DNA from: Cyclobacteriaceae bacterium
Lineage (GTDB): Bacteria > Bacteroidota > Bacteroidia > Cytophagales > Cyclobacteriaceae
Reading direction: 5' to 3'
NCBI GenBank assembly: GCA_947458795.1
Contig: CANHCD010000004.1
Coordinates: forward strand, 1-25,881
Length of the DNA stretch: 25,881 bases
This document shows, piece by piece, positions 1 through 9,200 of the stretch (within the stretch, counting starts at the first letter, position 1; each line of letters begins with the position of its first letter). The translations under genes and the position numbers were made by a program. Below the pieces are notes generated by a model. That model made no database searches. It saw only the letters and a list, made by a program, of their open reading frames with translations, and was not told the origin of the DNA.

Positions 1-1297
1 AAGAAGATACTTCCGTGGGAAGTGCTCCAAATTGTTCCCGGTACAAACTTGAAAACAAAGAAATTAGCTCCTCTTTATTTTGAAAATTTGACTTCCACTC
101 ACGCTCGTCGTCTTTCTTAGCTGACCGAATCGAATCACCAACTTTAAATCCATTCTCCTTCAAAAGAGCGGAAAAGGATAGGCTGTCCACCTTTAGCTTA
201 TATTTTTTTACAAATTCCTTCCACAGCTCGAGCATTTGCGTGGAACTTGTCAAAGAAATGGACTGTACTTTGATCCGTAGCCAATCCACTACACCGACTG
301 GGACTGATGCGTAATTTTCTTTATAGAAACTTGATAATAAAGAAATTAACTCCTCTTTATTTTTAAAGTTTGCCTTCCACTCTTGCTCCTCACTTTTATT
401 CGAAGTCCGAATCAAATCACTTACCTCAACTCCTTTTTCCTTCAAAAGAGTGGAAAAAGAGAGGGTATGATCCTTTAGCTTGTATTTTTTCACAAATTCC
501 TTCCACAGCTCTAAAAGTTGAGTAGGATTAGTTAAGGAGATGGATCCGACCTTGATGCCCAGCCAGTCAGTCACAGCGACTGGAACTTCTTTGTTATTCT
601 CCTTATAAAAACTAGATAATAAGGAGATTACCTCTTCTTTAGTTTTAAAATTTGTCTTCCACTCTTGCTTATTCCCTTTTTTTGAAGGCTTAATCAAATC
701 ATTCACCTCAACTCCCTTTTCCTTCAAAAGAGCAGAAAAAGAGAGGAGTTCATCTTTCAACTTGTATTTTTTTACAAATTCCTTCCAGAGGTTTAAAAGT
801 GGTGTCGGACCATTCAAAGAGATAGACTGTACTTTGGCACCTAGCCAGTTAGTTACTGCTTCAGGTAATGCTCCGTATTCTTGGCTATAAAATCCAGAAA
901 ATAAAGAAATTATCTCCTCTTTACTTTTAACATTATCCTTCCACTCTTGTGCTTCACTTGCCTTCGAAGGCCTGAATAAATCACCAGAAACCTCTATTCC
1001 CTTTTCCTTCAAAAGCGCAGAAAAAGAGAGGGTTTCATCGTTCAGCTTGAATTTTTTTACAAACTCTTTCCATAGCTCAAAAAGCTGTGATGTGCTATCC
1101 AAAGGGGTAGCATGTACTTTAGTGCGCAGCCAGTTAATTACTCCTTCAGGTAAGGGCCCATAATTAGCTAGATAAAACTTTGAAAAAACTGAAATGTATT
1201 TTTCCTTGTTTTTATAGTTGTCACGGAATTCTTTTTCCTCCAATCTCTTTGAAGAAAAAATCAAATCCCCAACTCTAAATCCTTTCTTTTTAAGGAT
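1..1297 (-). repeat. Tandem 282-285-bp coding repeats (94-95 aa units) in the tape-measure gene
   Basis: Reading the minus strand, codon-phased units lie at 1198-914 (95 aa), 913-632 (94 aa), 631-350 (94 aa) and 349-68 (94 aa). A fifth unit starts at 67 and runs off the window. A degenerate half-unit precedes the array at about 1297-1199. Shared landmarks in each unit are ISLxSxFY, a WL pair after a Pro-rich turn, LWKEFVKK(Y/F)KL, LSFSxLLKE and EWKxN, closing with KEE before the next unit. By hand count units three and four agree at about 70% of residues. The units are charged and probably mostly helical. Conservation is at codon-phased protein level, so this is a protein repeat and not a non-coding array. 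Confidence 0.95.
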
Positions 1298-2719
1298 ATC
1301 TGTGGCGTACAGATCTTCTAAGGTTTGACTGAAATTAAAAACACGGTATTTTTTTTCTCTTGAAGAGATTGACTTAAGTGTCAAAAAAAGTAGGTTTTTA
1401 TAGCTAATTCCATACTTCTGAGCGGTCTTTTTGAATAAAAACCGCAAGTAATTTTCATCTGAAATTGACTGTAAATTCTTAGTTAAGAATAAATCATAGG
1501 TAATTTCATTGATAGACTTCTTTACTTGAATGAGCGTTTGGTTAATTGGCTGGTAATCCTCTTGAACTTGTTCAAATACATCCACTACCCATTCCAAAAG
1601 TTTTCTTTTCTGAGGCGCCACCTTTGCAAAAAATTCTAGAATAGCATCTTGGGATAGACTATCTAAAAACCTTCTTTTTATAGCAGCAGATTTACCATAT
1701 GCCAGTAAAAACTCAACTAGATCTTGGAAATTTTGGTTTAAGAGGGTTAAAAACAAAGTGTTAATATTCCTATACCGATAAGACGTACTCCTATTGTCTG
1801 TAAGCGTATATCCGTGAAACATAAAAAACTGAAACTTTTGGATCAAAGCTTCGTCCTCTACAGTCCGCTGGCCAAGTGCTAATTTCTCCTTTACTTCGGG
1901 TGTCAGTTCAGAAGTACGACTTAGGGAGCTCTCAGAGTATCCAATTGCAAAGCCTGATTCTTGATACGATGCAGCTACATTTGCACCAAATTGCCGCTCC
2001 ATTTCCGAAGCAACTGCAGCCCTGAAGCTGCTTAGCTTATTGATTTTTTGTGGATACATCAGTATTCCAACCAGCATGTTTTTAAACAACATGGAACTGG
2101 AACTTGGAGCTAGATGTCGATACTGTTGTCTAAAAAAATCACTCAATCTGGTAATCTCATCTGAAAGAACTTCACTATTGAGGGGGTGTTCTACCAATAC
2201 ACTCTGCATCAGCATCCCTTCAGAGAAGTTTTCCAAGACCCTTTTTTTATAGGTCGGGTTTCTCAGATACCCTCTAATCTTTGTTGAGAATCTTCTGGGA
2301 TTCTTTTCAAAAGCTCTGGCAAGATGTTGCTGAAAGTTTGCTTCTCTAGCTTGCAACCACTGCGGCCGAACTCCCGAACGAATGTATCCATCCAAAATAA
2401 GGAAGGGGATTTCATCCGATGAAGAAATTTGAACTGAAAGGGATTTTAAATGCTCCTTAAAAGCTACAGTAAACTGACTTTTAAATTTTTGTGTGAGATC
2501 ACCTCGCAATTGGTCAACTCTCAACTGGCCAAGGTCAATTTCAAGTTTATTGATTACCAAAAGGTGTTGCTCTGGGTAAATCTCTGAAAGAATCTCATCA
2601 ATAAGTTCTCCCAAGCTTTGATTAACCAATGCAGATATCTCCTCTGAGACAACTTTGAAACTAGATTTGGTAGCCACTTTTATCTCAAAATTGAGAGAGT
2701 TGACTACATGATTAGCCAT
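1..2719 (-). CDS. Contractile injection system tape-measure protein (Afp14/Pvc14-like), C-terminus cut by window edge
   Basis: An uninterrupted minus-strand reading frame runs from ATG at 2719 to the window edge, giving 906 complete codons with no stop. The N-terminus has the hallmark of the eCIS tape-measure family (CIS_TMP): an initial stretch ending in an INKLEIDLG motif (about residues 59-67), then a degenerate 'F-hydrophobic-xG-x-P-W' element (YIRSGVRPQWL). Afp14, the family's best-studied member, sets particle length. The start overlaps the end of the upstream wedge gene by 8 bp, which suggests translational coupling. From about residue 508 onward the protein becomes a tandem array of 94-95-residue units (see the repeat entry). 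The C-terminus lies off the left edge, so total length and repeat number are unknown. The family call is firm from motif and synteny; the ruler role is inferred from the family. Confidence 0.88.
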   Translation of the reverse strand, partial: MANHVVNSLNFEIKVATKSSFKVVSEEISALVNQSLGELIDEILSEIYPEQHLLVINKLEIDLGQLRVDQLRGDLTQKFKSQFTVAFKEHLKSLSVQISSSDEIPFLILDGYIRSGVRPQWLQAREANFQQHLARAFEKNPRRFSTKIRGYLRNPTYKKRVLENFSEGMLMQSVLVEHPLNSEVLSDEITRLSDFFRQQYRHLAPSSSSMLFKNMLVGILMYPQKINKLSSFRAAVASEMERQFGANVAASYQESGFAIGYSESSLSRTSELTPEVKEKLALGQRTVEDEALIQKFQFFMFHGYTLTDNRSTSYRYRNINTLFLTLLNQNFQDLVEFLLAYGKSAAIKRRFLDSLSQDAILEFFAKVAPQKRKLLEWVVDVFEQVQEDYQPINQTLIQVKKSINEITYDLFLTKNLQSISDENYLRFLFKKTAQKYGISYKNLLFLTLKSISSREKKYRVFNFSQTLEDLYATDILKKKGFRVGDLIFSSKRLEEKEFRDNYKNKEKYISVFSKFYLANYGPLPEGVINWLRTKVHATPLDSTSQLFELWKEFVKKFKLNDETLSFSALLKEKGIEVSGDLFRPSKASEAQEWKDNVKSKEEIISLFSGFYSQEYGALPEAVTNWLGAKVQSISLNGPTPLLNLWKEFVKKYKLKDELLSFSALLKEKGVEVNDLIKPSKKGNKQEWKTNFKTKEEVISLLSSFYKENNKEVPVAVTDWLGIKVGSISLTNPTQLLELWKEFVKKYKLKDHTLSFSTLLKEKGVEVSDLIRTSNKSEEQEWKANFKNKEELISLLSSFYKENYASVPVGVVDWLRIKVQSISLTSSTQMLELWKEFVKKYKLKVDSLSFSALLKENGFKVGDSIRSAKKDDEREWKSNFQNKEELISLFSSLYREQFGALPTEVSS

Positions 2720-5495
2720 GGTTGATAGTAGAATAAATTTCTTTGAAACTTCTCAGGAGCTGTATGAGCTGCAATGACAACACATCGATTTTCTTCAAAT
2801 CAAGCTGATCCTGGTTTTTCAAAAACAACCATTCATAGTATAAAGATTCAAAATTGTAAAGGTCAACCACATTGACAAAATATACTTTGGCTGACTGATG
2901 CGCCAAGATGTTTTCAGTAATAAGATCATGTAAATAATTGACAAAATCAGATTTTTGAAACCGAACTGGCCATTCTGGAAAAATGAAACTCAAGGTATCT
3001 GAAAACTGGAAGTCCACTGGAAAACTATTCCCTGTACCCCCCACTACATTAACTCCCATCACTGATTCAGGGGCCAAAGTGCGATTGCGGATATCTTGAA
3101 AAAATTGAATAGCTTGATCTATAGCTTTTTTTGCACCTGGCTTTGAGCTGTAATTATTTCTCAATCTCGCAACAGGTTCATGGCTAAAGTTATAAATCTG
3201 GATAAAATAAGTAAGTGAAGATTCATCTTCTACGATACTGTAATTATCAATTTGAAGTCCAAAACCCAAAAGATCTTCTCCTAAGGAACGTTGACTTTCC
3301 ATGTCACTTGGATACAATCCTTCAATATATTCTTCACCATCTGCATCCACAAAAGAAAACAAATACGAAACTGACTCAAGCGGACGAAGCAGGATATTTT
3401 CAATCATATGAAATCCCTCAGACTGAACGTCTAGTTCTGAGATTTTGGCTAAAAGTTGGTCTTTTTTAAGTACACAATCTTCTAGATTTTCTGATTGAAA
3501 CAACAAGGAGGAAAATTCCGATTTCCTTTGCTTCATCAACAAATAGTGCTTTTTAGTAACACTTGACTGAGCAATGGAAATCCCTTTTTCATAGGTCAAT
3601 AACTCAAAAATCTCCTTAACAAAGGACATTCCTTGCCCGTAAAAGTGTACCGAACCTTCCTCGTAATTAGCTGCAGGCAAAGCAAATACCTTACTATCCT
3701 GTCCGGCTAATTTTAAATCTACCAATTCCCAATTTCCCACCTGTTCCTTTGACTTATCCACTTGAAAATGGTCCATCAACGGAGCAGAAATATTTCTTCG
3801 AATTATGTTTTGGATACCTAAAGTCAATCCAATTCTTTTTTCTATGCTAGACAAATTTGAGCAATCCCAAATTTCCATCGCTTTTACGTCAAAGCCTTTT
3901 GATTTATTTTGTCCCAATTCAATAAGTTGGGTCAATAAATTAACCTTGGTTTGAAGTATTGATTTTGCCCAATTCTCCGAAGAATCCAAGTCTGAAGAAC
4001 GGCAAATTTTCTTTAGTTTGGTTTCATCCAATTTCTCGCCAAATCTAGCTAGCAAGTGGTCTAATAGCCTGTTCTTTCTATCCAAGTATTCTTCAATTCT
4101 TTCGGCAGACTCATGCAATGCATTGGTTACTTCTTCTTGTGAAGAAAGGAGCTTATCAAGATTGGGTATGGAAGTTGGCAACTGATGAAAATAAGTAGAG
4201 GATGTATCTCTTATCGAAAACAATTGTCTTAATCCTGACAACTGAGTTAAATAGGATGCCATAATCTGCTCGAAAAAATACAAATAGCCAGATAGTTGTA
4301 AGGCTGAAGCTTGGATTTCTTTAGAAGCACTTTTGGAAACACCAGTAACACCTACTCCGAAAAAGGCAGGGAGTTCATTGTGAATCGGGAAATGTGTTCG
4401 AAGCTGTTCTAAAGAAAAACGGCTAGTAGGCAATTTTTCTTCATATTGAAGCTCCTGGTAATAAAAGCTATTACTTGAAGAGATCTCTGTAGAAAGCAAT
4501 TGCTTGGTAATAATTGGATCTACCTCATAGGTAACATTATTTTTTAAAAGCTTCAGATTACTTTCAAAAGTATCTGTGAGTTCGTCCAAATAATCGATTC
4601 TAGGAAATTCCGTTTTTTGTAATTGCACAAAATTGTCAAATACAGGAAGTCCATTTCTAAAAAGTTGAAGGTTCCGAATTTCTTTTACTCCTTCAACTGA
4701 GAGAATAAGTTCTTTTATTCGGGAAATATAAATAGCATCAATTTTAGAGGTCAAATCTTCATCAAAAACAAATCCATACTTCGGAAGTGGTCCTGTAAAA
4801 ATGTTTTCCGGGGAAAGACCTTGCTCATTCCAAAGCCTCATAGGATCATGAAACTTCACTTGGGGATTGATGTAGCTATCCAAAACAGCATACAATTTGG
4901 CCATAACCAATTCACCCAAAGCATCTGATTCAATGACAATCGCACCTTCAATACTTAGGTAAACCTTTTTGAGGATAAACACCTCTTCCAAATCATGGCC
5001 GACAAGCCTGTATTTATAAAAAAGATCTGCTACTTCCTTTTTGAGGTAATGCACCTCAATATCACTTAACTCTTCAGAACACTCGATAAATATTTCAAAA
5101 AGTCCTCTCAATCCCATTTTGTTGCCCTTGATAGGGACAACCCATGCATTCGCTACAAGCTTTATTCGATCAATGATCAACTTACGGTAATCATTCACTG
5201 TAAACGGGCTACTGCTGAAGGCTGCGGCTGGGCCAAAAAGTAAATTCTCCTTAATTGAATCAAATGAATCCGATCCAAAAAGAAAAAGATCTTCTATGGG
5301 GAAATTTGTTCGATACCCTAAATCCGTTAAAGCATAACTGAGGTATTCTAAAAAGGTAACCCCAGGATCATGGTAATTGTAATCCGTCCAGATTTTCCCT
5401 GAGTATTTTTGAACATACGATAAGCCTTCTTCAAAAAGAAGATCGTACCTAAGTATAGGTTTTTCGAAATGCTCGCTAGGGATAGAATTAGACAC
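2712..5495 (-). CDS. Baseplate wedge protein, Afp12/Pvc12-like (927 aa)
   Basis: Large eCIS baseplate component. Near the N-terminus (about residues 35-62) it carries WTDYNYHDPGVTFLEYLSYA, the 'W-x-D-hydrophilic-HDPG-V-T-hydrophobic-LE' signature of the long wedge proteins that pair with Afp11/gp6-type subunits. It has no signal peptide or membrane segment, as expected for a particle assembled in the cytoplasm. Length fits the Afp12 class (around 900-1000 residues). The start codon is GTG at 5495-5493; no ATG lies nearby in frame and the conserved N-terminal motif follows closely. It lies 25 bp after the fibre-like gene and overlaps the tape-measure gene by 8 bp. The specific role in clamping the wedge ring is inferred from the family. 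Confidence 0.82.
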   Translation of the reverse strand: MSNSIPSEHFEKPILRYDLLFEEGLSYVQKYSGKIWTDYNYHDPGVTFLEYLSYALTDLGYRTNFPIEDLFLFGSDSFDSIKENLLFGPAAAFSSSPFTVNDYRKLIIDRIKLVANAWVVPIKGNKMGLRGLFEIFIECSEELSDIEVHYLKKEVADLFYKYRLVGHDLEEVFILKKVYLSIEGAIVIESDALGELVMAKLYAVLDSYINPQVKFHDPMRLWNEQGLSPENIFTGPLPKYGFVFDEDLTSKIDAIYISRIKELILSVEGVKEIRNLQLFRNGLPVFDNFVQLQKTEFPRIDYLDELTDTFESNLKLLKNNVTYEVDPIITKQLLSTEISSSNSFYYQELQYEEKLPTSRFSLEQLRTHFPIHNELPAFFGVGVTGVSKSASKEIQASALQLSGYLYFFEQIMASYLTQLSGLRQLFSIRDTSSTYFHQLPTSIPNLDKLLSSQEEVTNALHESAERIEEYLDRKNRLLDHLLARFGEKLDETKLKKICRSSDLDSSENWAKSILQTKVNLLTQLIELGQNKSKGFDVKAMEIWDCSNLSSIEKRIGLTLGIQNIIRRNISAPLMDHFQVDKSKEQVGNWELVDLKLAGQDSKVFALPAANYEEGSVHFYGQGMSFVKEIFELLTYEKGISIAQSSVTKKHYLLMKQRKSEFSSLLFQSENLEDCVLKKDQLLAKISELDVQSEGFHMIENILLRPLESVSYLFSFVDADGEEYIEGLYPSDMESQRSLGEDLLGFGLQIDNYSIVEDESSLTYFIQIYNFSHEPVARLRNNYSSKPGAKKAIDQAIQFFQDIRNRTLAPESVMGVNVVGGTGNSFPVDFQFSDTLSFIFPEWPVRFQKSDFVNYLHDLITENILAHQSAKVYFVNVVDLYNFESLYYEWLFLKNQDQLDLKKIDVLSLQLIQLLRSFKEIYSTINHG

Positions 5496-5520
5496 AGTGG
5501 GGAAATTTACAAAATTTCAA

Positions 5521-6258
5521 TTAAAGTGGAAGCAAACTACCAATTGAAAACTTAATTGGGTAAGGCTCTCCTGAAGTAGGATTCAATCCATAGTGCCTTG
5601 CAGTTTTGACTTGCAAGGAGTAATTGTACAAACTTCCAGACCATCGGAATTTTAATCGATTAAAGTAACTTCCATAATAGGAGTTAGTCTGATTTATCCT
5701 GCCCTTAGATGAAGACCCACCGTAGGTATTCAAGGCTATAAGGTGGGCTATTGCATAACGGCCACTACCCTTCTCTCCATCAATCTTGACTATCAATTCT
5801 AGAGCACAGGGCTCTTTAAGTTCATCAATCATCGTGTACCATTTCCCATCACCCGGTACTTCTCCAACCAGCATGGAACTCACTCGGCCTTTGGAGGTAA
5901 TCACACCATTTACATCAAGTTTTGATTTTGGATTTTCCTCATCAATGCCAACGTTTCCACCATTTTTAAGTACCAGCAAAGGCTTTTTTTCTTCCTCTTG
6001 GAAAGCTAATCCCCCATTTTGCTCCTTATCCAGGTTAATACTCCACTCTGGGTTAATTTGCTTGAAATTTTTATAGAAAGAAATCAATTTTTTGGATCTA
6101 CCGATTGGAGTGATTCTAAAACCATTCTCTCCTTCTCTAGAAATGCCATCGTCCACAATATTCACAGTAGACTCAATCAAATCTGCAAAATGCCTTTCAG
6201 AAGGCGCACTACCTTTTTTAAAGTAGTTGATTAGGGATTGTCTATTTAATAATGCCAT
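5521..6258 (-). CDS. Tail-fibre / adhesin-like protein of the injection system (245 aa)
   Basis: The N-terminal 40 residues (SLINYFKKGSAPSERHFADL and following) match the pattern I know from eCIS-associated fibres: 'hydrophobic-F-x-K-G-x-x-P-t-x-x-x-F-ADLI-x-S'. This is likely the anchor to the baseplate. Around residues 100-118 comes a GNVGI…NPxSKLDVNG motif, common in Bacteroidota tail fibres and adhesins just before a C-terminal tip domain. The last 120 residues are rich in Gly, Ser, Tyr and aromatic residues and probably form a beta-rich tip. No signal peptide. ATG start, only 2 bp after the stop of the Afp11-like gene, so cotranscribed with the wedge genes. It would correspond in role to Afp13 but is much shorter and sits between the two wedge genes. 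Target specificity cannot be read from the sequence. Confidence 0.7.
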   Translation of the reverse strand: MALLNRQSLINYFKKGSAPSERHFADLIESTVNIVDDGISREGENGFRITPIGRSKKLISFYKNFKQINPEWSINLDKEQNGGLAFQEEEKKPLLVLKNGGNVGIDEENPKSKLDVNGVITSKGRVSSMLVGEVPGDGKWYTMIDELKEPCALELIVKIDGEKGSGRYAIAHLIALNTYGGSSSKGRINQTNSYYGSYFNRLKFRWSGSLYNYSLQVKTARHYGLNPTSGEPYPIKFSIGSLLPL

Positions 6259-6260
6259 AC

Positions 6261-9200
6261 CTAAAATTTAAAATTAAAGTGATAAAACGTCTCATCCTCC
6301 ACCTTTTTTACTTCTTCCACAGTTTCGACTACTTCGGGTTCAGTATAATCAGAAGTAATGATGAGATTCTCTCCAATGACCATGTCCTCCAAATCAAATG
6401 CTTCGGCTGGAAGATAATTCTCTTCTTCTACCAGCTTCACCTTTTTTAATGGATAAGGAATCAGAATAGACCAAGGCTTTCCGACGGATACAGTTTCCAT
6501 CCCATCTTCCAAAAGCGCCCCATCCACAAATTGATAATCTCCTTGTTCGTTTTCATACATCTGAGCCAAAGAGAAACCTGTGAAGAATTTAATATAAGGT
6601 CTACTGGTAATCAAGTTCAATATCTCAGCTCTTTTGGTCTCTCGGTGATTGAATGCTGTAGAGATATCATCAAAGAACCATGGACAGGTTTCTACCAATA
6701 ATTCATGGTATAGTTGCTTGAAAATAAGTCCTGTATCCGAAGAATTAAATTTAATTCTCCCCTTAATCATCAAATATTCATACTGAGGATTGATGACTCT
6801 AAAATCCACAAAAGAATTCAGCACCTGCTTGAGGAAAATTTCCATCTCTTTGAGTTGACCTGGATTCAACTTAGGAAGGTAGAAGTTATCCCTATCTTCA
6901 ATTTTAGGCATTCCTACAACCACGATCGAGCCTGAATCCACAAAATTCTCTTGACCAAAGTTTCCGAAAACTTTTACAAACCCAAGCCAATTGAATTTTT
7001 GCAGCAACATTTTTTCTATATCCCAGCAGGTAGCTGCTCTAAACTTATGTTTTAGGCTTTCACTTACCCTCCTGTAAAAATGATTTTTATCTTCTCTTTC
7101 CCTTCCTCCAGAAGATGGAATAGGCTGGGTGACACCAAGTATCCCCGGTATAGCTTGCTGAAATGATTCTATCTTAAACGCAGGAAGTACCGCGTCATGT
7201 TGCACGCCTTCTTCTAATATGGCTTTTGCAGAAAATGCATTTAAATAAATCCCTGAAATGCTACTTGCCATGGGTTGCTGGTCTTTGGTACGGCAACAAA
7301 TCCAATACAAGCCTTTCGGCATCACCAAATTATTCAGATTGATATCCTTTGGACTTTTGAAGGAAATAATCCCTGAGCGAGTTAAGCCAAAGCTACTGTC
7401 AAACAGAATATCCTCTTTCTTAAATGGTTTCCAATTGTCATTAGCCAAATAGAACCAATCTAGCTTTGGGGGATCACCTTGAAAATCACCCTTATTTTTG
7501 ACGATTTGGAAAAGCATACTAAATTCTTCCGCAAATTCCTTCGTTTCCAATCCTAGGTACAAAGCACCTTGAAGTTCGAGGAATGGTAGAAATGAGCTTT
7601 CATTTACAATCCCGTCTTTTAGCAAAAATTTCTTGCCAAAAGGATGGATTTGAATGAAGTTTTCTTGCTTTTTGGTCTGATTGGAAAAAGATCGGGTTCC
7701 CAAAAAGTTGATCTCCGAAGAAGAGGAATAGTCTATGAAAACATCTTTCACCATGGGTGAAAAAGGCTGGTTTGGTGCCTCCATAGAAAATGGCGACTTA
7801 GGATTATCTATTTGTGCCTTTGTAGCCTTAGTGACTTCGTTTGCATAAACGGTGGGATACACATCGAATCCAAAACCTATAGACGGAGAAATTAGCTCAA
7901 TTTTTAAAAATCCAGTTTCCTGATTGAAAAAGAGCTCCCTACTTTCTACCGTATTCAAATTGTAATCCGGTAGAATTTCTAAAGCATCTAAGTCTATAGT
8001 ATCGATGTACCGGTCTGTTACAATTTTTCCATCCTTCTCTTCAAACAAAGAAATAATGACCGATTGATTCTCATCTTTCGGCATAAACCTATAGTCAGAA
8101 AGTGCTTGAACCTTGAATTTAAAACTATCGTTTTCTATTCCATACGGGTAACCTGAAAAGTAGGATTTCATATCCTCACCTAAGGGTAGACCATGATAGG
8201 TCCAACCCACATTAAGACTTTCTAAATCTTTTGAAAAAATCTCTTCGTTGCTAATTAAAACATAGCTTCCAACTTTTGGATTTGCACCAAATAGTTCAAA
8301 TGGGATGTTGGAATCAACAGAACCAAAATTATTTTGTAAGCTTAGGTTTTTAAGTTGTTTCACATCAACTCTGATCTTCACCTGCTCCAATTCTAAAAAC
8401 TGCAAGAAAGAATAGGGGTGAAAAACATGTTGATTTTTTAGGAGAACCTTCAAAACAGGCTGTACCAAATTTAATCCTTCCCCATGAACCTCCTCATTAT
8501 ACGGAGTAATTGCAGGGTGTCCTGGTCCAAAATCGATGATGAGTTTAAAACTATTTTCATTCCAACTCATTGGAGGAACCACCTCGTAAGAGGCTATCTC
8601 GCACCAGCCTTTTTCAGTGGTGTGTTGTAAACTTAAAGAGCCAGTAAAAATCTGATGAAATACTTCTTCTGGCAATTGATTTTTTGTCCTAGAAATGGAC
8701 AAGAGCATTGCTAAAAAGTATTGATAACTTTCCGTCAAGAATATAAAGTCTAGCTCTAAATGTCTGTAACCTCCATCAAGACGTAAGGTGGGAGAAGAAA
8801 TAGAAAATCCTATATCAACTTCCTCCATGGTTTTGGCTTCCTTATCCAAAAAACGCTGTTCTTCACCTAAGGCTTGAAAGGCTTTGAATCCATTATCCAA
8901 GGAAATATTCTTGAAATAGATCCCATTTACTGTTTGAAACGGAGTGCCTGGATCGATGAGTTTATTTCGAGAAACAAACATCGTGTACAGACTCTTTAAT
9001 TTAATAGAGGAAAGTGAAACGCTATTATGAACTTGGTAGATAATATCTTGACCAAACTCATTTTGCCCAGCAATTAGCCGAGCATTAGTTGGAATATTCA
9101 CTTGATCCACTTCAGGATCTATATCTGCATAACAATTTACAATGTCTGCTTCCTGATTTTCTCTGGATTGACCTAGAATACGTTCAAAATAATACGTGAG

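Noticed and set aside
68..631. Similarity between the tape-measure LWKEFVKKYKL motif and the WK…KYKL stretch in the LRR protein
   Set aside because: The spacing differs by one residue and the surrounding sequences do not align; probably coincidence in Lys-rich helices.
1..1297. Regularly spaced similar sequence that could suggest a CRISPR array or non-coding repeats
   Set aside because: The period is about 282 bp, the units are codon-phased in one open frame and conservation follows the protein, so these are protein repeats.
2040..2252. Plus-strand open frame of 70 codons
   Set aside because: Antisense to the tape-measure gene, low-complexity composition, no motif.
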